DNA of 64,000 nucleotides, from NCBI RefSeq assembly GCF_004283755.1, contig NZ_SHMH01000004.1, forward strand, positions 62,001 through 126,000. The letters run 5' to 3'. Shown piece by piece: positions 25,507 to 34,009 of the stretch (position 1 is the first letter of the stretch; each line of letters opens with the position of its first letter). This stretch comes from Pseudoxanthomonas winnipegensis (GTDB taxonomy: Bacteria; Pseudomonadota; Gammaproteobacteria; Xanthomonadales; Xanthomonadaceae). The translations under genes were made by a program, and so were the position numbers. The notes under the pieces are model-generated. The model did no database searches. It had not been told where the DNA came from and was given only the letters and a program-made list of their open reading frames with translations.

Positions 25507-26121
25507 ATGCGCGGCACCCTGTATATCGTCGCGGCCCCGTCGGGCGCCGGAAAGAGCAGCATCGTCAATGCCACGCTGGCGCGCGACCCGCGCATCAGCC
25601 TGTCGATCTCGTTCACCTCGCGCGCGCCGCGCCCGGGCGAGCGCCACGCCCAGCACTACCACTTCGTCAGCGAAGCGCAGTTCCAGGCGATGATCGACGC
25701 CGGCGAGTTCTTCGAATACGCCCGTGTGCACGGCGACTGGAAGGGCAGTGCGCGCCAGTCGGTCGAGCCGCAGCTGGCCGCCGGCCAGGACGTGCTGCTG
25801 GAGATCGACTGGCAGGGCGCGCGCCAGGTGCGCGAGAAGGTGCCCGAGGCGGTGAGCGTGTTCATCCTGCCGCCCTCGCGCGACGCGCTGGAGGAGCGCA
25901 TGCGCAAGCGCGGACAGGACAGCGAGGACGTCATCGCCCAGCGCCTGGCCGCCGCGCGCGAGGAGATGTCGCACTACGGCGAGTTCGACTACGTGATCGT
26001 CAACGAAGTCTTCGACACCGCGGTGGAGGAGATGTGCGCCATCTTCACCGCCAGCCGCCTGCGCCGCGAGCGCCAGGCCGCCGAACACCGCGCCCTGATC
26101 GAGGCGCTGCTGGCGCAGTAA
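25507..26121 (+). CDS. gmk: Guanylate kinase
   Basis: This 204-residue enzyme phosphorylates GMP to GDP with ATP. It begins MRGTLYIVAAPSGAGKSS with the P-loop at residues 9-16, followed by ISFTSRAPRPGERHAQHYHF (GMP-binding SxTTRxxRxGE equivalent) and EIDWQGARQVR. The lid region has LEERMRKRGQDSEDVIAQRL. Length is normal. The chosen ATG removes a 25-residue leader lacking conservation. It is the first gene of the gmk-rpoZ-spoT-ridA-recG series, but a macro-domain gene separates it from rpoZ. Confidence 0.96.
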   Translation: MRGTLYIVAAPSGAGKSSIVNATLARDPRISLSISFTSRAPRPGERHAQHYHFVSEAQFQAMIDAGEFFEYARVHGDWKGSARQSVEPQLAAGQDVLLEIDWQGARQVREKVPEAVSVFILPPSRDALEERMRKRGQDSEDVIAQRLAAAREEMSHYGEFDYVIVNEVFDTAVEEMCAIFTASRLRRERQAAEHRALIEALLAQ

Positions 26122-26164
26122 GCTGGCGGCAGGCGCGGATCAGGCGATCCGCAGCGGGGTGCAG

Positions 26165-26752
26165 ATGGAGCTCAGACTCGAGTTGCGGGCGCTGGATGCG
26201 CAGATGGTCGCAGCGTGGCGCGCCGCGTTTACAAATGAAATCGCGGTCGTCCAGGGGGACATCCTGGCGGCGCGGGCCGACGCCATCGTCAGTCCCGCCA
26301 ACAGCTTTGGCTTCATGGACGGTGGCATCGACCTGCACTACGTCAACGCCTTCGGCTGGGAATTCCAGGATCGCCTCCAGGCTTGCATCGCAGCTTCGCA
26401 CGACGGCGAACTCCTGGTGGGGCAAGCTGCGGTCATCCCGACGGGCCATGCGGCCATTCCCTTTATGGTCAGCGCGCCGACGATGCGCGTGCCGTCACGG
26501 ATCGGGTCGACGGTGAATGTCTATCTCGCATTCCGCGCGGCGCTCCTGGCCGTGCAACGACACAACGCCGCGGGCGGTGTGGCGATCCGTTCGCTCCTCT
26601 GTCCCGCGCTCGGCGCAGGCATCGGCGGCATGCCGGTCGAGCGGGTTGCGCGGCAGATGTGGGCCGCGTGGGAGGAGGTCGTTCTCGCATGTGCGGATTG
26701 GCGGGATTCGGCACGTGGAATCCTGGCTCGGCACGCCTTTCTCCTCGACTGA
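26165..26752 (+). CDS. Macro domain-containing protein
   Basis: This 195-residue protein has a macro (ADP-ribose-binding) domain. VVQGDILAARADAIVSPANS and FGFMDGGIDLHYVNAFG form the first ligand loops, HDGELLVGQAAVIPTGHAAI the middle, and LLCPALGAGIGGMP the second glycine loop. Such proteins bind or remove ADP-ribose marks or related nucleotides. This one belongs to the FGFMDGGID group rather than the AANS-GGGGV (MacroD) group. The ATG is used; a GTG two codons upstream is possible. It uses more A/T-ending codons than gmk and rpoZ on either side, which suggests later acquisition. No toxin partner is seen. Confidence 0.83.
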   Translation: MELRLELRALDAQMVAAWRAAFTNEIAVVQGDILAARADAIVSPANSFGFMDGGIDLHYVNAFGWEFQDRLQACIAASHDGELLVGQAAVIPTGHAAIPFMVSAPTMRVPSRIGSTVNVYLAFRAALLAVQRHNAAGGVAIRSLLCPALGAGIGGMPVERVARQMWAAWEEVVLACADWRDSARGILARHAFLLD

Positions 26753-26805
26753 AGCCAATTCGAAGGGGCTGGACGCGCTTAACCTATTGATTTTCAAGAG
26801 ATGGA

Positions 26806-26834
26806 TTGCAATTGGGGCCGGCGATCCCTAGAAT
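26806..26834 (+). promoter_or_regulatory. Sigma-70-type promoter for rpoZ
   Basis: TTGCAA (26806-26811) and TAGAAT (26829-26834) are separated by exactly 17 bases and lie about 65 bases before the rpoZ ATG, in an AT-richer patch. This gives rpoZ and perhaps spoT a start independent of gmk and the macro gene. Confidence 0.7.
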
Positions 26835-26897
26835 TGCCGGTCCCTTTCCGCTAGTCGCGCGGCCCACCTGTCCGGTGGATGGCCGCCAGGAGCCCAC

Positions 26898-27194
26898 ATG
26901 GCCCGCATCACCGTAGAAGATTGCCTGGAAGTCGTCGACAACCGTTTCGAGCTGGTCATGATGGCCGCCAAGCGCGCCCGCCAGCTGGCCAACGGCGTCG
27001 AGGCCACCATCGACAACGAGACCGACGACAAGCCGACCGTGCTGGCGCTGCGCGAGATCGCCGCGCGCAAGGTCGATAACGACCTGATCGATCGCGTCGA
27101 GAAGGCCGAGCGCGAGCGCGCCGAGCGCGAGGCGCTGGAGTGGGCCGCCGCCGAAGTGGTCGCCGACGACGACATGTCCAAGGGCGACGACTAA
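26898..27194 (+). CDS. rpoZ: DNA-directed RNA polymerase subunit omega
   Basis: This 98-residue subunit opens [20 protein letters not shown] and contains [13 protein letters not shown] and [14 protein letters not shown], the full conserved core of omega. Omega helps assemble beta-prime into RNA polymerase and forms one of the two ppGpp sites in proteobacteria. That gives sense to its fixed place before spoT. An acidic tail ([13 protein letters not shown]) ends the protein. A perfect hairpin follows 30 bases after the stop. Confidence 0.97.
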   Translation: MARITVEDCLEVVDNRFELVMMAAKRARQLANGVEATIDNETDDKPTVLALREIAARKVDNDLIDRVEKAERERAEREALEWAAAEVVADDDMSKGDD

Positions 27195-27223
27195 AAGCCC
27201 ATCGGCGTTCTCGCCTGATGCAG

Positions 27224-27253
27224 CGGCCCGCCCATGGCGGGCCGTTGTCGTTT
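27224..27253 (+). terminator. Terminator-like hairpin after rpoZ
   Basis: CGGCCCGCC (27224-27232), a 3-base loop and GGCGGGCCG (27236-27244) form a perfect 9-base stem followed by TTGTCGTTT. This would end rpoZ transcripts, so spoT likely needs its own promoter or read-through. Confidence 0.72.
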
Positions 27254-27350
27254 CCGGTGCCGGTTCGAGCGCAGGCGCGAGCGGGTGCCGTTGGCTGGAA
27301 CGCGCGCTGCATGAACCCGTGTGATGCAGCGCATGCGCGCCCATGGTGCA

Positions 27351-27386
27351 TTGCTGCGACCGGGCCGCTGGCATAGGCTTCGCGCA
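27351..27386 (+). promoter_or_regulatory. Candidate promoter giving a leaderless spoT mRNA
   Basis: TTGCTG (27351-27356) and TAGGCT (27374-27379) are 17 bases apart. A start about seven bases past the -10 would fall on the A of the spoT ATG. No Shine-Dalgarno sequence precedes that ATG. The -10 match is only partial. Confidence 0.35.
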
Positions 27387-29554
27387 TGACTCCCGGGCGT
27401 TCCAGCAAAGCCATCCAACCCGCACCGCCGCACGAGGACGACGTACCCGAGTACGTGCGTCGCTTCGAGGCGGCCGCCAGCTATCTGCCCGCCGATCAGT
27501 TGCCGCTGCTGCGCCGGGCCTGGCAGGTCGGCGCGGCCGCGCACGAGGGCCAGACGCGCAAGTCCGGCGAGCCCTACATCACCCATCCGGTGGCCGTGGC
27601 CCAGGTGCTGGCCGAGCTGGGCATGGACGTGGAGACGCTGATCGCCGCGGTCCTGCACGACACCATCGAGGACACGCCGCTGACCCGCGAGGAGATCGCC
27701 GGCGAGTTCGGCGAGGCGGTGGCCGAGCTGGTCGATGGCGTGACCAAGCTGGACAAGCTCAAGTTCCGCGACCGCAAGGAAGCGGCGGCCGAGTCGTTCC
27801 GCAAGATGCTGCTGGCCATGTCGCGCGACCTGCGCGTGATCATGATCAAGCTCGCCGACCGCCTGCACAACATGCGCACGCTTGGCGCGCAGAGCGCCGA
27901 GGCGCGCAGCCGCATCGCGCGCGAGACGCTGGACATCTACGCGCCCATCGCCCAGCGCCTGGGCATGAGCCTGGTCAAGTCCGAGCTGCAGGACCTGAGC
28001 TTCGCCGCCATGTATCCCTGGCGCCACGCGATCATCCGCAAGCACATCCAGAGCCAGCCGGTGATGCGCCGCGAGGCGCTGGCGCAGATCGAGACCCAGC
28101 TGACCCAGAGCCTGACCCGCGAGGGCATCGCCCATCGGCTGGTGAGCCGGGTCAAGACCGCCTGGAGCATCTACACCAAGATGCGCAGCGAGGGCAAAAG
28201 CTTCGACCAGGTGATGGACGTGTTCGGCTTCCGCGTGGTGGTGACCAGCGTGCCGGACGTGTATCACGCGCTGGGCGCCGCGCATGGGCAGTTCAAGCCG
28301 CTGGACGGGCGCTTCCGCGACTTCATCGCGATCCCCAAGGCCAACGGCTACCAGTCGCTGCACACGGTGCTGTTCGGCCCGTACGGCTCGCCGATCGAGG
28401 TGCAGATCCGCACCGAGGAGATGGACCTGGTGGCCGAGCGCGGCATCGCCGCGCACTGGACCTACAAGTTCGGCACGCAGATGCCCAACAGCGCGCAGAG
28501 CCGCGCCCATGCCTGGATTTCCGAGCTGATCGAGAACCAGCGCTCGGCCGGCTCGTCGCTGGAGTTCCTGGACAACGTCAAGGTCGACCTGTTCCCCGAC
28601 GAGGTCTATCTGTTCACGCCCAAGGGCAAGATCCTGTCGCTGCCACGCAATTCCACCGCGCTGGATTTCGCCTATGCGGTGCACACCGACGTGGGCAACC
28701 AGGCGGTTGCCTCGCGCGTGGACAAGAAGCTGGTGCCGCTGCGCACCAAGCTCACCAGCGGCCAGAGCGTGGAGATCATCACCGCCAAGTCGGCCGCGCC
28801 GAAGCCGCAGTGGCTCGAGTTCGTGGTGACCTCCAAGGCGCGCACCGCCATCCGTCACCAGCTCAAGCAGCTCGGCCACGAGGACGCGGTGCAGCTGGGC
28901 CACCGCATGCTCGACCGCGCGCTGGAGGACCTGGACAGCTCGCTGGACCGCCTGCCGGCGCAGCGGCTGGAGAGCTTCCTGATCGAGCACAAGTACCCGC
29001 GCCTGGAGGCGCTGCTGGAGGACGTGGCGCTGGGCAACTGGATGCCGGCCCAGGCCGCGCAGGCGATGATGGCCTTCGCCGACCTGCGCAGCGGCGGGCA
29101 TTCCAAGCATTCGCAGGAGAAGATCCTGATCACCGGCGGCGAGCGCGGCGTGATCAGCTTCGCCAACTGCTGCCAGCCGATCCCGGGCGACGAGATCATG
29201 GGCTTCCACACCGCCGGCAAGGGCATCGTGGTGCACCGCCTGGACTGTCCCAACGTGGCCGAGTTCCGCAAGTCGCCGGATCGCTGGGTGGCGATCGACT
29301 GGGACCCGGGCGTGAGCGGCGACTACGACGCCAGCCTGCTGATCGAAGTGGAGAACCGCACCGGCGTGCTGGCCCAGGTCGCCGCCGCGGTGGCGCAGAG
29401 CCAGTCCAACATCGAGCGCGTGGAGTACCTGGAGCGCGACATCAACGCCGCGGTGCTGCGTTTCAACATCCAGGTGCGCGATCGCAACCATCTGGCCGAG
29501 GTGATGCGTCGCCTGCGGCGGTTGCAGACGGTGCTGGGGGTTCGGCGGGCGTAG
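27386..29554 (+). CDS. spoT: Bifunctional (p)ppGpp synthetase/hydrolase SpoT
   Basis: This 722-residue enzyme makes and degrades (p)ppGpp. The HD hydrolase domain (about 50-165) is intact, with His53, His91-Asp92 in VLHDTIEDT and RLHNMRTL, so it is an active hydrolase, unlike RelA. The synthetase domain (about 230-350) has GRFRDFIAIPKANGYQSLHT and VQIRTEEMD. A TGS domain (about 405-465, LFTPKGKILSLP), a conserved-cysteine region with SFANCCQPIPGDEIMGFHT, and a C-terminal ACT domain (about 645-720) follow. It sits between rpoZ and ridA as usual. The sequence just before the ATG lacks a ribosome-binding site. Confidence 0.95.
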   Translation: MTPGRSSKAIQPAPPHEDDVPEYVRRFEAAASYLPADQLPLLRRAWQVGAAAHEGQTRKSGEPYITHPVAVAQVLAELGMDVETLIAAVLHDTIEDTPLTREEIAGEFGEAVAELVDGVTKLDKLKFRDRKEAAAESFRKMLLAMSRDLRVIMIKLADRLHNMRTLGAQSAEARSRIARETLDIYAPIAQRLGMSLVKSELQDLSFAAMYPWRHAIIRKHIQSQPVMRREALAQIETQLTQSLTREGIAHRLVSRVKTAWSIYTKMRSEGKSFDQVMDVFGFRVVVTSVPDVYHALGAAHGQFKPLDGRFRDFIAIPKANGYQSLHTVLFGPYGSPIEVQIRTEEMDLVAERGIAAHWTYKFGTQMPNSAQSRAHAWISELIENQRSAGSSLEFLDNVKVDLFPDEVYLFTPKGKILSLPRNSTALDFAYAVHTDVGNQAVASRVDKKLVPLRTKLTSGQSVEIITAKSAAPKPQWLEFVVTSKARTAIRHQLKQLGHEDAVQLGHRMLDRALEDLDSSLDRLPAQRLESFLIEHKYPRLEALLEDVALGNWMPAQAAQAMMAFADLRSGGHSKHSQEKILITGGERGVISFANCCQPIPGDEIMGFHTAGKGIVVHRLDCPNVAEFRKSPDRWVAIDWDPGVSGDYDASLLIEVENRTGVLAQVAAAVAQSQSNIERVEYLERDINAAVLRFNIQVRDRNHLAEVMRRLRRLQTVLGVRRA

Positions 29555-29568
29555 TGGGGCGGGGATTC

Positions 29569-29594
29569 GGGATTCGGGATTCGTCCCGAATCCC
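29569..29594. other. Stem-loop with TTCG loop between spoT and ridA
   Basis: GATTCGGGA (29571-29579), loop TTCG and TCCCGAATC (29584-29592) form a perfect stem extendable by two G-C pairs, preceded by a further GATTCGG copy. No T-run follows. TAAAAT at 29602-29607 just beyond could be the ridA -10. The hairpin may punctuate the spoT-ridA transcript. Confidence 0.55.
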
Positions 29595-29637
29595 ACCCAG
29601 CTAAAATACCCAGCCCTGTCCCCAGAACCCCAACACC

Positions 29638-30024
29638 ATGACCAAGCAGATCATCCACACCGACCACGCGCCGGCCGCGATCGGCCCGTATTCGCAGGCC
29701 GTGCGTGCCGGCGACACGGTGTACTTCTCCGGCCAGATTCCGCTGGATCCGGCCACCGGCAACCTGGTCGAGGGCGACATCACCGCGCAGGCGCGGCGTT
29801 CGTTCGACAACCTCAAGGCCGTGGCCGAGGCCGCGGGTGGGTCGCTGGGCGACATGGTGCGCCTGGGCCTGTACCTGACCGACCTGAGCCAGTTCGCCGC
29901 GGTCAATGCGGTGATGCAGGAGTACTTCAGCGCGCCGTTCCCGGCCCGTTCGACCATCGAGGTCTCCGGCCTGCCCAAGGGCGCGCTGTTCGAGGTCGAC
30001 GCGGTGATGGTGCTGGGCGCGTGA
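29638..30024 (+). CDS. ridA: RidA family reactive imine/enamine deaminase
   Basis: This 128-residue protein opens [20 protein letters not shown] and has [34 protein letters not shown] and [20 protein letters not shown]. The Arg in PARSTIEV is the catalytic residue that binds the imine carboxylate. RidA hydrolyses 2-aminoacrylate and related enamines released by PLP enzymes to keto acids plus ammonia, protecting other PLP enzymes. Length and motifs are typical, and the place after spoT is conserved in Xanthomonadaceae. Confidence 0.95.
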   Translation: MTKQIIHTDHAPAAIGPYSQAVRAGDTVYFSGQIPLDPATGNLVEGDITAQARRSFDNLKAVAEAAGGSLGDMVRLGLYLTDLSQFAAVNAVMQEYFSAPFPARSTIEVSGLPKGALFEVDAVMVLGA

Positions 30025-30110
30025 TCGGGCCTGCATGCGGCGTTGTCCGACGTGCGCATGCGTCGATCTGAAGTAGCAATCGCGCAGGACGGCCGGCATC
30101 CTAGCGGCCT

Positions 30111-32360
30111 ATGACCGGCCCCACGATGCCCGCCGTCCGCAGCCTGGAGCCCGCCTTCCACCAGCCTATCGTCGGGCTCAGCGGCGCCGGCCCCAAGCTG
30201 GCCGAAAAACTCGCCGCGCGCGGCCTGCTGACTCTGCAGGACCTGTGGCTGCTGCTGCCGCTGCGCTACGAGGACCGCACCTCCCTGACGCCGATCGCGC
30301 GGCTGCAGCCCGGCGTGGCGGCGCAGGTGGAGGGCACCGTCGAGGCGGTCGAGCGCGGCTTCCGCTACCGCCCGGTGTTGCGGGTGGCGATCGGCGATGC
30401 GTCGCGCGCCACGTTGGTGCTGCGCTTCTTCCATTTCCGCGCGGCGCAGGTGGCACAGTTCGCCGTCGGTGCGCGGCTGCGCGTGTATGGCGTGCCGCGC
30501 CAGGGCCAGCAGGGCCTGGAGATCATCCATCCCAGCTACCGGCTGCTGGACGCGCAGGGCGATACGCCGCTGGGCGAGACGCTGGAGCCGGTGTATCCGG
30601 CCATCGAAGGCGTCGGGCCGGCGGTGCTGCGCAAGCTGATCTCGCAGGCGCTGGATCGCCTGCCGGACCAGGCCGCGCTGGAGCTGCTGCCCGAACCGCT
30701 GCTGCGCCAGCAGCGCCTGCCCGACGGCCAGGCCTTGCCCTCATTGCGCGAGGCGCTGCTGACCATGCACCGCCCGGCGCGCGATGCGGACGTGGCGGCG
30801 CTGTCGGCCGACACGCATCCGGCGCAGCGGCGTCTGGCGCTGGAGGAGCTGCTGGCCCATCACCTCAGCCTGCGGCGCCAGCGCATCGCCCTGCAGCAGC
30901 ATGGCGCGCATGCGCTGGCGGGCAAGGGCGCGCTGGTGGCCAAGCTGCTCAAGACGCTGCCGTTCAAGCTGACCGGCGCGCAGCAGCGGGTGTTCGCACA
31001 GATACGCGCCGACCTGGCCCAGTCGCGGCCGATGCTGCGCCTGGTGCAGGGCGATGTCGGCAGCGGCAAGACCGTGGTCGCGGCGCTGGCGGCGATGCTG
31101 GCGGTCGAATCCGGCAAGCAGGTGGCGCTGGCCGCGCCGACCGAGCTGCTGGCCGAACAGCACCTGGCCAACCTGCGCGGCTGGCTCGAGCCGCTGGGCG
31201 TGCGCGTGGCCTGGTTGGCCGGCAAGGTCACCGGCAAGGTACGCGCCAAGGTGCTCGAAGACGTCGCCAGCGGCGCGGCCCAGGTCGTGGTCGGCACCCA
31301 CGCGCTGATGCAGGAAGCGGTCGCCTTCCACGACCTGGCCCTGGCCATCGTCGACGAGCAGCACCGCTTCGGCGTGCACCAGCGCCTGGCGTTGCGCGAT
31401 AAAGGTCGGGCGGCGCCGCAGGCGCCATCCGGGCGAGCCAGGGATGGCGAGCGGCAAGGCACCCGGGACGGTGATCGGGCGATCGATCGGCGTCTGTCTC
31501 CCCACCAGTTGGTCATGACCGCCACGCCGATCCCGCGCACGCTGGCCATGGCCGCCTATGCCGATCTGGACGTCTCGGCCATCGACGAACTGCCGCCGGG
31601 CCGCACGCCGGTGCAGACCATCGTGCTCAGCGCCGAGCGTCGGCCCGAGCTGATCGAGCGCATCCGCGTGGCCTGCGCCGAAGGCCGGCAGGTCTACTGG
31701 GTGTGCACGCTGATCGAAGAGGCCGACGACGACGCCAAGGCGCAGGCCGGCAGCGCCGGCCCGGGGCTGCGCTTCGAGGCGCAGGCCGCGCAGACCACCT
31801 TCGAGCAGCTGACCGCGGCGCTGCCGCAGGCGCGCGTGGCACTGGTGCACGGCCGCATGAAGCCGGCCGAGAAGCAGGCGGTCATGCGCGCCTTCAAGCA
31901 GGGCGAGTGCGACCTGCTGGTGGCCACCACGGTGATCGAGGTGGGCGTGGACGTGCCCAACGCCTCGCTGATGGTGATCGAGAACGCCGAGCGCCTGGGC
32001 CTGGCGCAGCTGCACCAGCTGCGCGGGCGCGTCGGCCGTGGGGCGATGGCCTCCTCGTGCGTGCTGCTCTATCAGGCACCGCTGTCGCAGATGGCGCGCG
32101 AGCGCCTGGACACGATGCGCCAGACCAACGATGGCTTCCTCATCGCCGAGAAGGACCTGGAGCTGCGCGGCCCGGGCGAACTGCTCGGCACGCGCCAGAC
32201 CGGCCTGGCCGCCTTCCGCGTGGCCGACCTGGCGCGCGATGCGGGCCTGCTGCCGCAGGTGCACGCGCTGGCCGACCGCCTGCTCGACACCGATCCGGCG
32301 CTAGCCGATCGCCTGATCGCGCGCTGGATCGGCGGCGCCGCGCGTTACGCCAGCGCCTGA
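30111..32360 (+). CDS. recG: ATP-dependent DNA helicase RecG, with an in-frame insertion
   Basis: This 749-residue branch-migration helicase rescues stalled forks. It has an N-terminal wedge/OB region (about 60-170), Walker A GDVGSGKTVV near 310, VDEQHRFGVHQRLALRDKG near 415-433, TATPIPRTLA near 470, and later motifs VHGRMKPAEK and LHQLRGRVGRG. E. coli RecG has 693 residues. About 30 extra residues, rich in R, G, D and A (about 433-462), sit between the DEQH motif and HQLVMTATPIPR and break an otherwise conserved join. The DNA there carries an inverted repeat. The motifs around it are intact, so the enzyme should work. ATG at 30126 is an alternative start. Confidence 0.93.
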   Translation: MTGPTMPAVRSLEPAFHQPIVGLSGAGPKLAEKLAARGLLTLQDLWLLLPLRYEDRTSLTPIARLQPGVAAQVEGTVEAVERGFRYRPVLRVAIGDASRATLVLRFFHFRAAQVAQFAVGARLRVYGVPRQGQQGLEIIHPSYRLLDAQGDTPLGETLEPVYPAIEGVGPAVLRKLISQALDRLPDQAALELLPEPLLRQQRLPDGQALPSLREALLTMHRPARDADVAALSADTHPAQRRLALEELLAHHLSLRRQRIALQQHGAHALAGKGALVAKLLKTLPFKLTGAQQRVFAQIRADLAQSRPMLRLVQGDVGSGKTVVAALAAMLAVESGKQVALAAPTELLAEQHLANLRGWLEPLGVRVAWLAGKVTGKVRAKVLEDVASGAAQVVVGTHALMQEAVAFHDLALAIVDEQHRFGVHQRLALRDKGRAAPQAPSGRARDGERQGTRDGDRAIDRRLSPHQLVMTATPIPRTLAMAAYADLDVSAIDELPPGRTPVQTIVLSAERRPELIERIRVACAEGRQVYWVCTLIEEADDDAKAQAGSAGPGLRFEAQAAQTTFEQLTAALPQARVALVHGRMKPAEKQAVMRAFKQGECDLLVATTVIEVGVDVPNASLMVIENAERLGLAQLHQLRGRVGRGAMASSCVLLYQAPLSQMARERLDTMRQTNDGFLIAEKDLELRGPGELLGTRQTGLAAFRVADLARDAGLLPQVHALADRLLDTDPALADRLIARWIGGAARYASA
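31407..31500 (+). repeat. Palindrome-bearing insertion inside recG
   Basis: This stretch of about 94 bases encodes the Arg/Gly/Asp-rich loop of RecG. It contains the inverted pair GCCATCC (31424-31430) and GGATGGC (31442-31448). It keeps the reading frame and codes for an extra surface loop between helicase motifs. It resembles a palindromic element domesticated inside a gene. Confidence 0.5.
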
Positions 32361-32509
32361 GGCGCTGGCAGGCGTGAGCGCGGAGGAGTGAGGCGTGAGC
32401 GGTCGCCGCCTTTTCTCGCGCCTCACTCCTCTCCACTCACTTCTTGCTTGTCTCCTCCAGCTCCCGGCTATGTCAGACTCGGCGACCGTTCCATGAGAGC
32501 TCCCGGAGC

Positions 32510-33448
32510 ATGACCGCGAAGATTCCGCTTCTCATCGATACCGACCCGGGCGTGGATGACGCGCTCGCGCTGTTGATGGCCTTCAACGACACCGCCCACG
32601 ACGTGGTCGGCCTGACCATCGCCGCCGGCAACGTCGGCCTGCAGCACACCGTGCGCAATGCGCTCAAGCTGTGCGAGGTCGCCGGCCGCAGCGAGGTGCC
32701 GGTGTTCGCCGGCTGCGCCGCACCGCTGCTGCATCCCTCGCCCGACGCCGCCGATGTGCATGGCCTGGATGGCTTCGGCGACACCGGCTATACGCCGGCG
32801 GCGCATGGCGCCCAGGCCGAGCACGCCGCGCTGGCGATCCTGCGCCTGTCGCACGAGTACGCCGGCCGCCTGCTGCTGGTCACCCTGGGCCCGCTGACCA
32901 ACGTGGCGGTGGCGCTGAAACTCGATCCGACCCTGCCGCAGCGTGTGGCGCGGCTGGTGGTGATGGGCGGGGCGGCGTCGGCGCACGGCAACCTGACCCC
33001 GGCGGCCGAGTTCAACGTGGCCTTCGACCCGGAGGCGGCGCACCTGGTGTTCCAGGCCTTCCCGCAGTTCGACGTGGCCGACTGGGAGGCCACGCTCGCC
33101 CACGGGCTGCACCACCGCCGGGTGGAGCAGTGGCTGGCCGCGCCGTCGCCGCGCGCGGCCTTCTACGAGACCATCTCGCGCCAGACGCGGCTGTGGTCGG
33201 CCGATCGCCGCGGCGATCACTGGCATAGCGCCGATGCGCTGGCCATGGCCCTGGCCCTGCATCCGGACGGCGCCACCGAGCTGGTCGAGCGCCCGCTGGC
33301 GGTCGAACTGGCCGGCACCCTGACCCGGGGCGCCACCGTCACCGACTGGAACCGCCAGACCGGCCGGCCGGATAACGCCCGGCTGCTGCTGCGCTACGAC
33401 CAGGCGCGGTTCGAGGCGCTGGTCGAGGCAGCCCTGGCCGCCGCGTAA
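32510..33448 (+). CDS. Nucleoside hydrolase (inosine-uridine preferring family)
   Basis: This 312-residue enzyme splits ribonucleosides into base plus ribose. The N-terminal calcium-binding [14 protein letters not shown] is complete. [36 protein letters not shown] and the C-terminal [12 protein letters not shown] (second-shell Asp) follow the IUNH fold. The purine or pyrimidine preference (RihA, RihB or RihC type) cannot be fixed. The ATG was chosen because the family begins within a few residues of DTDPG. It is a single gene after recG. Confidence 0.9.
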   Translation: MTAKIPLLIDTDPGVDDALALLMAFNDTAHDVVGLTIAAGNVGLQHTVRNALKLCEVAGRSEVPVFAGCAAPLLHPSPDAADVHGLDGFGDTGYTPAAHGAQAEHAALAILRLSHEYAGRLLLVTLGPLTNVAVALKLDPTLPQRVARLVVMGGAASAHGNLTPAAEFNVAFDPEAAHLVFQAFPQFDVADWEATLAHGLHHRRVEQWLAAPSPRAAFYETISRQTRLWSADRRGDHWHSADALAMALALHPDGATELVERPLAVELAGTLTRGATVTDWNRQTGRPDNARLLLRYDQARFEALVEAALAAA

Positions 33449-33456
33449 GCCAGGTC

Positions 33457-33485
33457 TTGCACGGGGTGGGGTGGGCCGCTACAAT
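33457..33485 (+). promoter_or_regulatory. Sigma-70-type promoter for rpmE2
   Basis: TTGCAC (33457-33462) and TACAAT (33480-33485) are 17 bases apart, a near-consensus pair 35 bases before the L31 ATG. This fits a strongly expressed ribosomal protein gene. Confidence 0.75.
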
Positions 33486-33519
33486 GCGCGGCTCACCTTT
33501 TCGACATCTGGTGCCCGCC

Positions 33520-33762
33520 ATGAAGGCCGACATCCATCCGCAGTACCGCGACGTCGTCTTCCACGATGTCACCTCCGACTTCAAGATCCTGACCCGCTCG
33601 ACCCTTGCCAGCAAGGAAACGATCAAGTGGGAAGACGGCAACGAATACCCGCTGGTCAAGGTCGAAGTGTCCTCCGCCTCGCACCCGTTCTACACGGGCA
33701 AGCACAAGGTCATGGACACCGGCGGCCGCATCGACAAGTTCCAGAAGCGCTACGCGCGCTGA
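33520..33762 (+). CDS. rpmE2: 50S ribosomal protein L31 type B
   Basis: This 80-residue ribosomal protein begins [20 protein letters not shown] and contains [20 protein letters not shown] and DKFQKRYAR. It has no cysteines, which marks it as the zinc-free type B (RpmE2/YkgM class) rather than the zinc-ribbon type A. In organisms with both forms, type B replaces type A under zinc limitation. No Zur-like box could be confidently placed here and the promoter looks strong, so it may be the main L31. A good terminator follows. Confidence 0.95.
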   Translation: MKADIHPQYRDVVFHDVTSDFKILTRSTLASKETIKWEDGNEYPLVKVEVSSASHPFYTGKHKVMDTGGRIDKFQKRYAR

Positions 33763-33792
33763 TCGAACGCGGTTCCTGAGCGGTTCGAATGA

Positions 33793-33825
33793 CGGCTGTG
33801 TCCCTCGCGGGACACGGCCGTTTTC
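33793..33825 (+). terminator. Rho-independent terminator after rpmE2
   Basis: CGGCTGTGTCCC (33793-33804), loop TCGC and GGGACACGGCCG (33809-33820) form a near-perfect 12-base stem followed by TTTTCG, 30 bases past the stop codon. Confidence 0.85.
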
Positions 33826-33906
33826 GCGTGTGCGCCCCGGCGCCGGGCGGCATCATCCTTTGGTCTGACGGGAACGGTCCGTCACGGCCCTCGATACCGG
33901 GCCGTA

Positions 33907-33915
33907 TGCGATAAT
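33907..33915 (+). promoter_or_regulatory. Candidate extended -10 promoter for gltA
   Basis: TGCGATAAT at 33907-33915 reads as an extended -10 (TGn plus GATAAT) about 95 bases before the gltA start. No good -35 hexamer lies at the usual distance. Confidence 0.35.
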
Positions 33916-34009
33916 CCTCGGACTGCGCGGCTAGGTTTCCAGTCGTCGCGGATCCTGTCTACGCGCCACGGCCGACAGGCTTTGGCGCTTCCCCACGAAG
34001 GAGTGCACT

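Noticed and set aside
26165-26752. Macro-domain gene as antitoxin (DarG-like) of a toxin pair
   Set aside because: No DarT-like or other toxin gene is adjacent; neighbours are gmk and rpoZ.
33760-33800. tRNA-like T-arm GGTTCGAAT after rpmE2
   Set aside because: No acceptor, D or anticodon arms can be formed around it. It overlaps the stem of a clear terminator.
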